Positions 1-9,675 are shown, counted from the stretch's first letter. The stretch is DNA of 64,000 nt from CAYYFX01 sp046330135 (GCA_046330135.1 JAXLTI010000004.1:124001-188000), one strand, 5' to 3'. A program made the numbers and translations. Notes: generated by a model not told the origin, from the letters alone.

Positions 1-1233
1 GAAGTGCGGAAGCACGTGGCCGAAGAGCGGATTCGGGATGTCCTCCGGCACCTCGGGCTGCACCGACGTGGCGGCGAGCATGAAGAGGATCGACAGCGCG
101 GCGAGGGCGCACGTCGCGCGCGGCCACGCGGCGAGCGCCGCCGGCAGCCCGAGCGCGAGGAGCGGAATCGCGATCACGAGGTGCCGCGGGCCGACGGCCC
201 AACCGCCGCTCCACGTGGAGTAGCCCGCGTTGATCGCGAGGTACGCGACGAGGACGGCCGCCGCGGCCACCGCCTCCGTGCGGCGCCGCGCGTCCCGCGC
301 GAGGAGGACGAGGCCGCCGGCGGCCGGCACCAGCACCGGGCAAGCGAAGAAGAGGCCGCGATACGGGCCGAACAGCAGCGCGGCCGCCACGCCCGGGCGC
401 GGCGCGCCGATGCCGAAGAAGCCGTGGCCCATCTTCTCCTGGAAGAACGGCAGCGCGACGTACTGGTATCCGAACGAGAAGGGGCTGCCGAACGCGACCT
501 GCTGGTAGAGACCGAGCAGCGCGAGCCCCGGCAGCGCCCCGAGCAGGACCAGCGCGGCGTGGCGAAGAGCCACCGCGCGGTGCTCGGCGAGCGACGCCGC
601 CCCGAGGATCGCGAGCGCGGGAAGCGCGAGGGCTTCCGTGGCCAGCGCGCCGGACGCCGCCGCGCCCGCGAGCAGGCTGCGACGCGCGCTCGGGGATCCC
701 GCGGCGGGAAACACCGCATGGAAGAAGAGGAGAGTCCACGCGGCCACGAGCGCGTGCCCTTGGAGGACGGTGGCGTAGGGAAAGAGCGTCGTGCCGAGGA
801 AGGCGAAGATCGTGGCGAGCGCGGCGACGGGCGCCGCCACCCCGCGCTCGACGAGCACGCGGAAGAAGAGCGCGCCGGCCGCCGCCGCCGGCAGGCCGCT
901 CGCGAAGAACGCCGCGAGCCCGCCCGCGAGCGTGAGCCAGAGGAGCGCCGACCTCGGACGATTCGCCGCCGCGCGCACCGCGTGCGCGAGCGCCACGCCG
1001 GGCGCGGCGAGGAACGACGTCAGCGGCCCCTTGTCCGAGTAGTAGTGGCCGGCGAAGTAAGCCTTGTCGCCGGTGTTCGCCTGATAAGCGTCGATGCAGA
1101 CGCTGCCGCGCTCCACGAGCGCGCGCGCGAGGTCGAAGCGGCATGCGGCGCCCCACGTGGCCGCCTGGAAGAACTGGCCGTACGTCAGCGCGAGGAGCAG
1201 GAAGACGACCCACGCCCGGCGCCGCCCGCTCAC
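1..1233 (-). CDS. multi-pass membrane protein, GT39/ArnT-like (3' end outside window)
   Basis: The minus strand is open from a GTG at 1233 to the window edge (411 codons, no stop). The translation starts VSGRRRAWVVFLLLALTYGQ and holds about ten hydrophobic segments. A loop after the first membrane span reads GHYYSDKGPLTSF (about residues 59-71), and FPYATVLQGHAL follows near 151-162. Loops like YxSxKxP after TM1 are typical of large membrane glycosyltransferases (GT39/ArnT style) and of related uncharacterised polytopic proteins, so a lipid-linked sugar transferase is possible but not shown. The GTG overlaps the stop of the upstream molybdenum hydroxylase FAD gene (GTGA), so the two are translationally coupled. 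The C-terminus is missing. Confidence 0.75.
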   Translation of the reverse strand, partial: MSGRRRAWVVFLLLALTYGQFFQAATWGAACRFDLARALVERGSVCIDAYQANTGDKAYFAGHYYSDKGPLTSFLAAPGVALAHAVRAAANRPRSALLWLTLAGGLAAFFASGLPAAAAGALFFRVLVERGVAAPVAALATIFAFLGTTLFPYATVLQGHALVAAWTLLFFHAVFPAAGSPSARRSLLAGAAASGALATEALALPALAILGAASLAEHRAVALRHAALVLLGALPGLALLGLYQQVAFGSPFSFGYQYVALPFFQEKMGHGFFGIGAPRPGVAAALLFGPYRGLFFACPVLVPAAGGLVLLARDARRRTEAVAAAAVLVAYLAINAGYSTWSGGWAVGPRHLVIAIPLLALGLPAALAAWPRATCALAALSILFMLAATSVQPEVPEDIPNPLFGHVLPHF

Positions 1234-2108
1234 TCGCCGAGCCTTCCCGCGAGGAACTCCCGCACGAGGTTCTCCGCCACGCGTTGCCGATAGGCGGCCG
1301 TGGACCGGACGTCGTCGATGGGAGCGAGGGACTCCGAGAGACGCGCCGCGGCGGCGAGGCCGGTCTCGCGCGAGAGCGGGCGTCCTGTCGCCGCCCCTTC
1401 GGCGGTCGCGGCGCGCACGGGGACGGGCGCCATGCTCCCGAACGCGAGCCGCACGTCCACGAGCCGCCCCGCCTCGTCCGTGCGACGCACGCCCGCGAAC
1501 ACGACTTTGCTGATCGCCTGCGCCGAGCGCGTCCCGACCTTGCGGAACAGCAGGGCCGTTCGCGCGCGCGGGAGGGGCGCGAAGAGCATCGCCGTGACCA
1601 GCTCGTTTGCACGACGCTCCACCGTGCGGTACGACGGGGTGAAGCGCCGGTACGGGACGCGACGCACGCCGCGGACGGAGGCGAGCTCCACCTCCGCGTC
1701 CAGCGCGAGCCACACCGGCAGCGTGTCGCCGGCGGGCGACGCGTTCACGACGTTCCCGGCGACCGTGGCGCGGTTCTGGATCTGCACGGCCCCCACCGTC
1801 GCCGCGGCTTCGCCGATCATCGGGCAGGCGTCGCGCAGCAGCACCGAGCGGCGGAGCGCGGTCATCGTGGCGAGGCCGCCCACGCGCACGCGGCCGTCGC
1901 TTTCCTCGCGGATGCCGCCGAGCTCGTGCGCCAGGCGCGAGACGTCGAGCCAGCGACGTCGCCGCTCCTTGCCGTGCGCGATCCCCACCATGACGTCGGT
2001 CCCGCCCGCGACCGGCTGCCAGCCTTCGCTCTCATGGGCGGCGAGGAACTCGAGCGCTTCTCCGAGCGCCCGCGGCGTCACGACCTCGAGCGCGGAGACG
2101 GCCGGCAT
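1230..2108 (-). CDS. xanthine dehydrogenase family protein, FAD-binding subunit
   Basis: This 292-residue protein is the medium (FAD) subunit of a molybdenum hydroxylase of the CoxM/XdhB type. The flavin loop PVAGGTDVMVG lies at 32-42, and the second conserved flavin segment QNRATVAGNVVNASPAGD at 111-128. The ATG at 2108 overlaps the stop of the upstream [2Fe-2S] gene (ATGA), which fixes the start. The subunit passes electrons from the iron-sulfur clusters to FAD and on to NAD+ or a quinone-type acceptor. The substrate cannot be read from this subunit. Length is normal for the family. Confidence 0.93.
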   Translation of the reverse strand: MPAVSALEVVTPRALGEALEFLAAHESEGWQPVAGGTDVMVGIAHGKERRRRWLDVSRLAHELGGIREESDGRVRVGGLATMTALRRSVLLRDACPMIGEAAATVGAVQIQNRATVAGNVVNASPAGDTLPVWLALDAEVELASVRGVRRVPYRRFTPSYRTVERRANELVTAMLFAPLPRARTALLFRKVGTRSAQAISKVVFAGVRRTDEAGRLVDVRLAFGSMAPVPVRAATAEGAATGRPLSRETGLAAAARLSESLAPIDDVRSTAAYRQRVAENLVREFLAGRLGE

Positions 2109-2635
2109 CAGCGCCGCTCCCGCGCGTCGCCCGTTCGCGCGCCGGTCGCGCCCGCCGCTCCGCCGCGCGCCGTCGCCGTGTCCGCCGCGCGACGCACCGC
2201 CTCGAGGATCTTCGCGTAGCCCGTGCAGCGACAGATGTTCCCGGCGAGCGCTTCGCGAAGAGCGTCGTCGTCCACGGCGCCGCCGTGCGCGAGATGATCG
2301 GCGGCGGCCATCAGCATGCCGGGCGTGCAGATCCCGCACTGCGCGCCGCCCGTCTCGAGGAACGCGCGCTGCAAGACGTCGAGCGTCCCGTCGGCCGACA
2401 GCCCTTCCACGGTGACGACGTCACGGCCCTCCGCCTGCGCCGCCGGCACCAGGCACGACATCACCGCGTCACCGTCGATCCGCACGGTGCAGGCGCCGCA
2501 CTCCCCCTCGCCGCAGCCGTACTTCGTGCCGGCGAGACGGAGGTCCTCGCGCAAGACGTCGAGCAGCCGTTTCATCGGCGGCACGGCCACCTCCACGTCT
2601 CTTCCGTTCACGCGGAAGCGGATCGACGTCCTCAC
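2108..2635 (-). CDS. (2Fe-2S)-binding subunit of a molybdenum hydroxylase
   Basis: This 175-residue small subunit (CoxS/XdhC type) carries two [2Fe-2S] clusters. The N-terminal plant-ferredoxin motif is KYGCGEGECGACTV with its fourth cysteine in MSCLVP. The C-terminal motif is GAQCGICTPGM followed by GNICRCTGY. All eight ligand cysteines are present. The start ATG at 2635 overlaps the stop of the molybdopterin subunit gene (ATGA). The last 25 residues are an Ala/Gly/Arg-rich extension. Together with its neighbours it forms a standard L-S-M hydroxylase operon. Confidence 0.95.
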   Translation of the reverse strand: MRTSIRFRVNGRDVEVAVPPMKRLLDVLREDLRLAGTKYGCGEGECGACTVRIDGDAVMSCLVPAAQAEGRDVVTVEGLSADGTLDVLQRAFLETGGAQCGICTPGMLMAAADHLAHGGAVDDDALREALAGNICRCTGYAKILEAVRRAADTATARGGAAGATGARTGDARERR

Positions 2636-4866
2636 GGGCGGGCCGACGGCGCGTCGAGCGCTTCGAGGATCCGCTCCGGCGTGGCCGGCACCTGCGCCAG
2701 CCGCACGCCCAAGGCGTGCCGGAGCGCGTTGACCACGGCCGGCGCGGGGCCGTCCATCGGCAGCTCACCCACGCCTTTCGCGCCGTGCGGCGCCCGCGCG
2801 TGCGGCCTCTCGAGGAAGACGACGCGGACGGGAGGCGTGTCCTTCGCGGTGGGCACCACGTAATCCGTCATCGTGGGGTTCGTCATGCGCCCCGCTTCCC
2901 ACGCGACGCTCTCCAGCAGCGCCCAGCCGATGCCCTGCGCGACGCCGCCTTCCACCTGTCCGGCCGCGAGCACGGGATTGATGACGCGGCCGACTTCCTG
3001 CACCGCGGTGACGTCCAGCACGGTGGTCTCGCCGGTCAGCACGTCGACCTCGAGGGCGACGACGTCGCACGCCCAGGCGTAAGTCGCGTACGCGTCGCCG
3101 CGGTAGGTGCTCTCGTCCCAGACCACGTCGGGCGGCGGCTCGTAGCGCGCGAGGATCCGGAGCGGACGCGCAGCGGCCAACGTGCGGAGCTGCGCGAGGA
3201 GCTGCTCCGTGCCGGGAAGCGCTCGTCCCGCCTTCTCCTCGGCGAGCCGGCGCATCTCGCGCCCCGCGCGCACGAGGAGACCGCCCACCACCATCCCGGT
3301 CCGCGACGCCACCGTGGGTCCGGAGTTCGGCACGACGGCGGTGTCCGGGTCCGCGGTGCGGATCCGATCGACCGGCACGCCGAGACCGTCCGCCGCGGCC
3401 TGCGCGAGGATCGTGCGCGTGCCCTGCCCGATCTCCGTCTGCGCCGAGAGCACGAGGACGGTCCCGTCCGCGCGCGCCTCGAGCCCGGCTTCGGACGCGA
3501 GGGTCACCTCCCCGCTGCCGGTGAAGCCGGCGCCGTGATGGAAGAGCGAGAGGCCGAGGCCGCGCCGCCGGAAGCGCGCGGCGCCCGGCCGCGTCTCCGC
3601 GTCCCGGTTGAAGCGCTCGCACTCCGCGCGACGCTCTTCGTAGCGCGACTCCGCGAGCGCGCCCTCCAGCACGTCCTCCGCCGCGACGTCCTCGCCCACG
3701 CTCTGTCCGGTGGCGAGCGTGCCGCCCTTCCGGATCAGGTTCTTCCGTCGCAGCTCCACCGGCGAGAGGCCGAGGCGGTGGGCGCACTCGTCGAGATGCG
3801 CCTCCACCGCGAAGAGCGTCTGCGGCGCGCCGAAGCCGCGGAAGGCGCCGAACGGCGGGTGGTTCGTGCGCACCGCGCGGGCGAGGACGCGCACGTTCGG
3901 AACGTCGTAGGGGCCGGCCGCGTGGATCGCGCCGCGCGAGAGCACGACGGGCGTGAGCGTGCAGTACGCGCCGCCGTCCAGGAGCACGTCGATGTCCATC
4001 GCGACGATGCGTCCGTCCTTCGCGAGGGCCGTTCGATGGCGCACCCGTCCCGGATGACGCTTCGTGGTGGCGCGCATGTCCTCCACGCGGTCGTAGACGA
4101 TGCGCACGGGACGGCCCGCCTTCCGGGCGAGGATCGCGGCGTGCGCGCCGAGGAGCGTGGGGTACTCCTCCTTCCCGCCGAAGCCGCCGCCGGTGACGGT
4201 CTGGATGACGCGCACGTCGTGGGGATCGAGGCCCAGGACCGGGGCCACTCCCTTCACGACGTAGTACGGACACTGCAGGGATCCGCGCAGCAGGACGCCC
4301 CCCGCCGACCACTCCGCCTGCATGCCCTGCGGCTCGATGTAGACGTGCTCCTGCGAGCCGAAGACGTACTCGCCCTCCACGACCACGTCGGCGGATGCGA
4401 GCGCCGCGTCCGGGTCGCCCTTCGCGATGTCGATGCGCTTGAAGAGATGCCCGGCGCCGAGCGCGAGCGCTTCGTCGATGTCGAGGACCGGCGGGAGAGA
4501 CTCCGTCACGACGCGGATCGCCTGCACCGCGCTCTCGGCAAGCTCGCGATCGGGCGCCGCCACGAGCGCCACGGGCTCTTCGGCATGGAGGAAGACGTTC
4601 GAGACGAGCGCCGGCTGATCCTCGACGATCAGCGGCACGACGTTGCGGCCCGGAACGTCGGCGGCGGTCGCGACGACGACATCGCGCCACGGGAATGCGG
4701 GGTCCTTCTCGAGACGCACGAGACGACCGTGCGGTTCCGTGGTGCGGACGGTGGCGCCGAACCAGACGCCCTCGCGCGGCAGATCGTCCACGTAGAGGGC
4801 CGTGCCGAGGAGCTTCTCCTCACCTTCGCGGCGGACGACGCTCTGCCCGATCGCCTGCATCGTCAC
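2632..4866 (-). CDS. xanthine dehydrogenase family, molybdopterin-binding subunit
   Basis: This 744-residue catalytic large subunit binds the Mo-molybdopterin cofactor. Recognisable segments are GGGFGGKEEYP (cofactor binding), the active-site loop GAFRGFGAPQ, and the C-terminal AKGVGELPMDGPAP with the conserved glutamate that activates the Mo-OH group. The loop is the xanthine/aldehyde oxidoreductase form, not the AYxCSFR of true aerobic CO dehydrogenase, so CO oxidation is unlikely. It is first of four coupled genes on the minus strand. No XdhC-type chaperone or cofactor gene is adjacent. The gene diverges from the S9 peptidase at 5036. Confidence 0.93.
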   Translation of the reverse strand: MTMQAIGQSVVRREGEEKLLGTALYVDDLPREGVWFGATVRTTEPHGRLVRLEKDPAFPWRDVVVATAADVPGRNVVPLIVEDQPALVSNVFLHAEEPVALVAAPDRELAESAVQAIRVVTESLPPVLDIDEALALGAGHLFKRIDIAKGDPDAALASADVVVEGEYVFGSQEHVYIEPQGMQAEWSAGGVLLRGSLQCPYYVVKGVAPVLGLDPHDVRVIQTVTGGGFGGKEEYPTLLGAHAAILARKAGRPVRIVYDRVEDMRATTKRHPGRVRHRTALAKDGRIVAMDIDVLLDGGAYCTLTPVVLSRGAIHAAGPYDVPNVRVLARAVRTNHPPFGAFRGFGAPQTLFAVEAHLDECAHRLGLSPVELRRKNLIRKGGTLATGQSVGEDVAAEDVLEGALAESRYEERRAECERFNRDAETRPGAARFRRRGLGLSLFHHGAGFTGSGEVTLASEAGLEARADGTVLVLSAQTEIGQGTRTILAQAAADGLGVPVDRIRTADPDTAVVPNSGPTVASRTGMVVGGLLVRAGREMRRLAEEKAGRALPGTEQLLAQLRTLAAARPLRILARYEPPPDVVWDESTYRGDAYATYAWACDVVALEVDVLTGETTVLDVTAVQEVGRVINPVLAAGQVEGGVAQGIGWALLESVAWEAGRMTNPTMTDYVVPTAKDTPPVRVVFLERPHARAPHGAKGVGELPMDGPAPAVVNALRHALGVRLAQVPATPERILEALDAPSARP

Positions 4867-5035
4867 GACCGCGCTCCCGGTCCGCGAGCTTCCACCTCGA
4901 CGTGGTGCGCGAGTGTACGCCGCGCGGCGTGAAGTGTCAGGCGGGACGGAGCCATCGTGCTACAGTGCGACGACATCGAGCGGATCGAACCCGGAACGAC
5001 CTCGGGCTGGTTGCTTCTCCACGAAGGAGCCTACG

Positions 5036-7525
5036 ATGATCTCGAGGAATCTCAGGGCACTCGTCGCCGCCCTCCTCCTCGCGGCCACGGCCGCGGCCAC
5101 CGGTGCGCCCGCAGCAGGGCCTGCGCCCGCAAGCACCTGGCAACGCCCCCCCGCATCGATCCTCGAGGTGCTGCGCGCGCCGCTCTCGCCGTACGAGCGC
5201 CCGAGCCCGGACGGGCGGACGCTGGCGCTGCTGCAGCCCGTGCGGTATCCCCCGATCGCCGATCTGGCCCGGCCCATGCTGCGCCTCGCCGGCGTGCGCG
5301 TGGATCCCGCAACGAACGGCCGCTACGGCGAGACGTACTACGCGGGGCTCGCGCTGCTGCGCGTCGCCGACGGCGGGACCGTGCCGGTCGCGTTCCCCGG
5401 AGAAGAGCGCATCGGGTCCCTGCAATGGTGCCCGGACGGACGGCGCTTCGCGTTCCTCCAGCAAGGGACGGCGGCGATCGAGCTGTGGCTCGGCGAGACG
5501 GCGAGCGGGCGCGTGCGACGCGTCGAGGACCTGCGCATCAATCCGATGCTGTACTCGGAGCTGACGTGGATGCCGGACGGGAAGAGCCTGCTGGTCAAGC
5601 GGGTGCCGCCGAGCCGCGGCCCGGCACCCGAGCCGCCGCTCGCGCCGTCGGGTCCGCGCGTGCAGGAGAGCGAGGGCCGGTCCGCGAGCAGCACCTACGA
5701 GGCGCGCGACCTCCTGACCGGCCCCGAGGACGAGGCGAAGTTCGAGTACTACGCGCTCTCGCAGCTCGCGGTCGTGGACTTCGACAGCGGCCGTGTCACG
5801 CCGATCGGCGAGCCCGGCCTCTACGCGGCGGTGCGTCCGTCGCCCGACGGGCGGCACCTCCTCGTGGAGCGGCTGAAGAAGCCGTGGTCCTACACGCACG
5901 ACTGGAACCGGTTCGCGAAGGACGTTGAAGTGTGGAGCGCCCGCGGCGCGGCCGAGAGGGTCGTGGCGCAGCTCCCGCTCGCCGACGCCGTCCCGATCCA
6001 GGGCGTTCCCGAGGGCCCGCGACAGCACGGCTGGCGCCCCACCGCGCCCGCCACGCTGGTGTGGCTGGAAGCGCTCGACGGCGGCGACCCGGGACGCAAG
6101 GCGGACCGCCGCGACAAGGTCATGGCGCAGGAGTTCCCGTTCGACGGCGCCGCGCGCGAGCTGTACCGCGCGCCGCACCGCGTGCAGTACCTGTCGTGGG
6201 GCGAGAAGGGCGGGCTCGTGCTGGTGAACGAGTACGAGCGCGAGCGTCGCTGGCGACACGTCTGCGCGCTCGACGCGGACGCGAAGTCGCCGGTGCCGCG
6301 CCCCCTCATCGACCTCAGCATCAACGACCGCTACAACGACCCCGGCTATCCCGTGTACGAGCAGCTGCCCAACGGGTACTGGGTCGTGGTCCAGGACGGC
6401 GACGCGATCTACCTCGACGGACAGGGATCGTCGCCGCAGGGCGACCGGCCGTTCCTCGATCGCTTCTCGCTGAAGACGCGCAAGAGCGAGCGCCTCTTCC
6501 GGAGCGACTCCACGCGCTACGAGACGTTCGAGGCCTGGCTCGACCTGCGGGCGAAGCGCTTCCTCGTGCGGAGCGAATCGCCGGCCGAGCCGCCGAACTA
6601 CGTCGCGCGGACGCTCACGCGGGCGCGTCGCGGCGCGCCGAAGGGCGAAGCCGCGTGGGAGTCGGCGGCGCAGGCGCTCACGAGCTTCGCCGATCCCGTG
6701 CCGCAGATCCGTGCGATCACGAAGGAGATCGTGACGTTCCAGCGCGCCGACGGCACGCCGCTGTCGTTCACGCTCTGCCTGCCGCCGGGGTACCGGAAGG
6801 GGACGCGCCTGCCGACGGTCATCGACGCGTATCCGCTCGAATACTCCGACCCGGGCACGGCCGGGCAGGTGTCCGGCACGTCGAAGGAGTTCACGACCTT
6901 CTGGGGGCCCACCTCCCTCTTCTTCCTCCTCGACGGCTACGCCGTGCTCGGCGACGTCTCCATGCCGGTGATCGGCGATCCGGACACGGCGTACGACACG
7001 TTCGTCGAACAGCTCACGGCCAATGCGCAGGCCGCGATCGACAAGGCGGTGGAGCTGGGCGTGACCGACCGCGATCGCGTGGGCGTGATGGGACACAGCC
7101 ACGGGGCGCTGATGGTGGCCACGCTGCTCGCCCACACGGACCTCTTCCGCGCCGGCATCGCCCGCAGCGGGGCGTACAACCACACGCTGCGCCCGTTCGG
7201 CTTCCAGAGCGAGCGGCGAACGCTGTACGCGGCGCGCGACACCTACCTTCACCTCTCGCCCATCATGTACGCGGACAAGATCAACGAGCCGCTGCTGCTG
7301 ATCCACGGCGACGCCGACCAGAACCCGGGAACCGTGCCGCTCCAGTCCGAGAAGCTCTTCGAGGCGGTGCGGGGAACCGGCGGCACCGTGCGGCTCGTCA
7401 TGCTTCCGTACGAGCAGCACGGCTACCAGTCTCGCGAGGCCGTCGAAGACGTGCTGGCGGAACAGCTGGCGTGGTTCGATCGCTACGTCAAGAAGGCGCC
7501 GCCCCGCGCGACGACCAAGAGCTGA
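5036..7525 (+). CDS. S9 family (prolyl oligopeptidase-type) exported serine peptidase
   Basis: The product has 829 residues with an N-terminal signal peptide (hydrophobic LVAALLLAATAAATGAPA). A beta-propeller region follows (WCPDGRRFAF, WMPDGKSLLV, PSPDGRHLLV blades), then a C-terminal alpha/beta hydrolase domain. The nucleophile elbow is GHSHG with Ser688. The acid lies in LLIHGDADQNPG (about 755-765) and the base is His795 in YEQHGY, so the triad is complete. The start is set by AAGGAG at 5024-5029, seven bases before the ATG. A periplasmic peptide-degrading role is inferred. The gene is monocistronic and diverges from the molybdenum hydroxylase operon. Confidence 0.92.
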   Translation: MISRNLRALVAALLLAATAAATGAPAAGPAPASTWQRPPASILEVLRAPLSPYERPSPDGRTLALLQPVRYPPIADLARPMLRLAGVRVDPATNGRYGETYYAGLALLRVADGGTVPVAFPGEERIGSLQWCPDGRRFAFLQQGTAAIELWLGETASGRVRRVEDLRINPMLYSELTWMPDGKSLLVKRVPPSRGPAPEPPLAPSGPRVQESEGRSASSTYEARDLLTGPEDEAKFEYYALSQLAVVDFDSGRVTPIGEPGLYAAVRPSPDGRHLLVERLKKPWSYTHDWNRFAKDVEVWSARGAAERVVAQLPLADAVPIQGVPEGPRQHGWRPTAPATLVWLEALDGGDPGRKADRRDKVMAQEFPFDGAARELYRAPHRVQYLSWGEKGGLVLVNEYERERRWRHVCALDADAKSPVPRPLIDLSINDRYNDPGYPVYEQLPNGYWVVVQDGDAIYLDGQGSSPQGDRPFLDRFSLKTRKSERLFRSDSTRYETFEAWLDLRAKRFLVRSESPAEPPNYVARTLTRARRGAPKGEAAWESAAQALTSFADPVPQIRAITKEIVTFQRADGTPLSFTLCLPPGYRKGTRLPTVIDAYPLEYSDPGTAGQVSGTSKEFTTFWGPTSLFFLLDGYAVLGDVSMPVIGDPDTAYDTFVEQLTANAQAAIDKAVELGVTDRDRVGVMGHSHGALMVATLLAHTDLFRAGIARSGAYNHTLRPFGFQSERRTLYAARDTYLHLSPIMYADKINEPLLLIHGDADQNPGTVPLQSEKLFEAVRGTGGTVRLVMLPYEQHGYQSREAVEDVLAEQLAWFDRYVKKAPPRATTKS

Positions 7526-7527
7526 GG

Positions 7528-7550
7528 AGGGGCGGGCCGCCGCCCCCTCG
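7528..7550 (+). terminator. GC-rich hairpin after S9 peptidase
   Basis: GAGGGGCGG pairs with CCGCCCCCTC (one bulged C) across a short loop, three bases after the stop codon. There is no T-tract. It is the most likely end of the peptidase transcript. Confidence 0.4.
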
Positions 7551-7678
7551 GAGTGCCTCGCCGATCCCCGGGCGCCGGGATATCTTGGAGTCTACAGTCG
7601 TCTTTGCCGGTCCCCTGGCGCGGGCGGGGGGACCGGGCGTCACGCCTCGGCGGACTCCGCCCGCAGAGGCGTAAGTCC

Positions 7679-9010
7679 ATGAACGCCACATACTTGCAGC
7701 AGTTCCTCTCGGACGCCGCCCGCTCCGCCAAGCGCTCCGAGATCCGCGAACTCCTGAAGCTCATTTCCCGCCCCGAGGTCATCAGCCTCGCCGGCGGGTT
7801 GCCCTCTCCCGAGACGTTCCCGATCGAGGACTTCTGCGAGCTCACGCCCCGGGCTCTCCGCGAGCACGGCCGCTCGGCCTTCCAGTACGGCGCCACGGAG
7901 GGAGATCCCGGCCTTCTCGACCAGCTCGTGAAGCTCTGCGCCGCCGAGGGCATCGAGGGCCTCGATCCCTCGAGGATCCTCATCACGTCCGCCAGCCAGC
8001 AAGGCCTCGACCTCGTGAGCCGCGTCTTCCTCGCCCCGGGCGACGTCGTCGTCTGCGAGCTGCCGAGCTACCTTGGCGCGCTCGCCGCGTTCGCCGCCTG
8101 CGGCGCGCGCATGCACGGCGTGGCGATGGACGATCAAGGCATCATTCCCGATCTCCTCGAGGAGAAGCTGCTCGCGCTGCGCCGCGCGCGCGCGCGGACG
8201 AAGCTGCTCTACCTCGTGCCCGACTTCCAGAATCCCGCCGGCGTCACGCTCTCGCTGGAGCGCCGCCGCGACGTGCTCGCGATCGCGCGCGAGTTCGACC
8301 TGCTCGTGATCGAGGACACGCCGTACCGCCGGCTGCGCTACGTCGGCGAGACGCTGCCCACGCTCTCGAGCCTGGACTCCGACGGTCGCGTGATCTCGCT
8401 CTTCACGTTCAGCAAGATCCTCTCGCCGGGCGTGCGTCTCGGTTGGGTCGTCGCGGATCCGGACATCATCGCGCGGCTCACCGTGGCGAAGCAGGCGGTG
8501 GATCTGTGCACCAGCTCCTTCACGCAAGTCCTGGTGCGCGAGTACCTCGCCACCGGTCGCATCGACGCGTTGATCGAGCGCTCGCGCGGGATCTACGCGG
8601 AAAAGCGCCGCGTGATCCTCGACGCACTGGACGCGGAGATGGATCCCTCCTGGGGCGTGAAGTGGACCCGCCCGGAAGGCGGGCTCTTCCTCTGGATGAC
8701 GCTTCCGCCGCCCCTCGACGCGCACGAGCTGTTCCGCGTGGCGATCGAGGAGAACGTCGCGTTCGTCTCCGGAACGGCCTTCCACTGCGACGGCGGAGGC
8801 CGTAACACGCTCCGCATCAACTTCAGCTATTCCTCGCCGGCCCAGCTCCGGACCGCCGTCCAGCGCCTCGCGCGCGCGATCGGACGCCTCGTGGCGGGTC
8901 AGCCCGCGGCGCACGGCGCAGCGAGTCCGCGACGGCTCCCGGTGGTCGACGAAGGTCACTCTCTCGAGATGCTCCCCTGGAGCCTCGCCCTGACCGAGGT
9001 CGTGCAATGA
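7679..9010 (+). CDS. PLP-dependent class I aminotransferase (2-aminoadipate/MocR-like fold)
   Basis: The 443-residue protein is a fold-type I aminotransferase of the LysN/ARO8-like group. VISLAGGLPSPETFP near the N-terminus is the substrate-binding motif of that group. The PLP lysine is Lys246 in FTFSKILSPGVRLGW, and LVPDFQNPAG is the conserved cofactor segment. There is no N-terminal GntR DNA-binding domain, so it is an enzyme and not a MocR regulator. The amino-acid substrate is undetermined. Its stop overlaps an ATG of the next reading frame, and the TPR gene follows within 15 bases, suggesting co-transcription. Confidence 0.9.
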   Translation: MNATYLQQFLSDAARSAKRSEIRELLKLISRPEVISLAGGLPSPETFPIEDFCELTPRALREHGRSAFQYGATEGDPGLLDQLVKLCAAEGIEGLDPSRILITSASQQGLDLVSRVFLAPGDVVVCELPSYLGALAAFAACGARMHGVAMDDQGIIPDLLEEKLLALRRARARTKLLYLVPDFQNPAGVTLSLERRRDVLAIAREFDLLVIEDTPYRRLRYVGETLPTLSSLDSDGRVISLFTFSKILSPGVRLGWVVADPDIIARLTVAKQAVDLCTSSFTQVLVREYLATGRIDALIERSRGIYAEKRRVILDALDAEMDPSWGVKWTRPEGGLFLWMTLPPPLDAHELFRVAIEENVAFVSGTAFHCDGGGRNTLRINFSYSSPAQLRTAVQRLARAIGRLVAGQPAAHGAASPRRLPVVDEGHSLEMLPWSLALTEVVQ

Positions 9011-9024
9011 GAGGAGAACAGGTC

Positions 9025-9669
9025 ATGAAGTGCCCGACGTGCGAGAACGACTGCCCGCCGAGCGCGCGCTTCTGCGAGCACTGCGGAACCATCCTCCGGC
9101 GCGACGAGGTCGACCGGCAGCTCGCGTACGCCTTCCGCCTGGAAGCGGAGGGCCGGCTCGGCGACGCGATCACCGAGTACGAGCTCCTCGCCGAGCGCGA
9201 CGACGTCGCCCACCGGCCCATGGTGCTGAAGCACCTCGGCAACCTGCACTTCCGCCTCGGGCACCTGCGGCGCGCGAAGCGCTATCTCGGCGAAGCGTGC
9301 GACGCCGAGCCGGCGAACGCGACGTTCCGCCACGATCTGGGCGTGGTGCAATACCATCTCGCGGAGTTCGACGAGGCGATCAAGTGCTTCGAGACGGCGC
9401 TGCGCGTGGACCCCGATCTCCAGCTCGCCTGGTTCTGGCTCGGCAACGCGCGCTATCACTTGGGCCGCCGCGAGGCGGCCATCGCTGCGTTCCGGGAGCT
9501 GATCGATCGCTTCCCGAACTTCGCGGTGGCGCACTTCCACCTCGGCGTCATCTACGCGCGCGAGGGCGACAAGGAGAAGGCGGAGGCCGAGTTCAAGCGC
9601 GTGCTCGAGAAGAACCCCGAGGACGCGGCGGCGCGCTTCTACATGGACGGCGGGCGCCTCGCGAAGTAG
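9025..9669 (+). CDS. zinc-ribbon and TPR repeat protein
   Basis: This 214-residue protein begins with a zinc-ribbon (CPTCENDCPPSARFCEHCG: two C-x2-C knuckles), followed by about four tetratricopeptide repeats up to the C-terminus (for example the RHDLGVVQYHLAEFDEAIKC block). GAGGAG at 9011-9016 sits eight bases before the ATG at 9025. That favours this start over the in-frame ATG at 9007, which overlaps the previous stop. There is no signal peptide, so it is probably a cytoplasmic scaffold. It is followed by a strong terminator. Confidence 0.85.
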   Translation: MKCPTCENDCPPSARFCEHCGTILRRDEVDRQLAYAFRLEAEGRLGDAITEYELLAERDDVAHRPMVLKHLGNLHFRLGHLRRAKRYLGEACDAEPANATFRHDLGVVQYHLAEFDEAIKCFETALRVDPDLQLAWFWLGNARYHLGRREAAIAAFRELIDRFPNFAVAHFHLGVIYAREGDKEKAEAEFKRVLEKNPEDAAARFYMDGGRLAK

Positions 9670-9675
9670 CGCCCT

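Noticed and set aside
4..1293. Long plus-strand open frame rich in Arg/Glu/Ala covering the left end
   Set aside because: It is antisense to the membrane protein read from 1233, has composition typical of frame shadows in GC-rich DNA, and shows no domain.
4937..7420. 827-codon open frame on the minus strand opposite the S9 peptidase
   Set aside because: The sense strand has a signal peptide, propeller blades and a complete catalytic triad; the antisense frame has none and is Arg/His/Val-rich as expected of a shadow.
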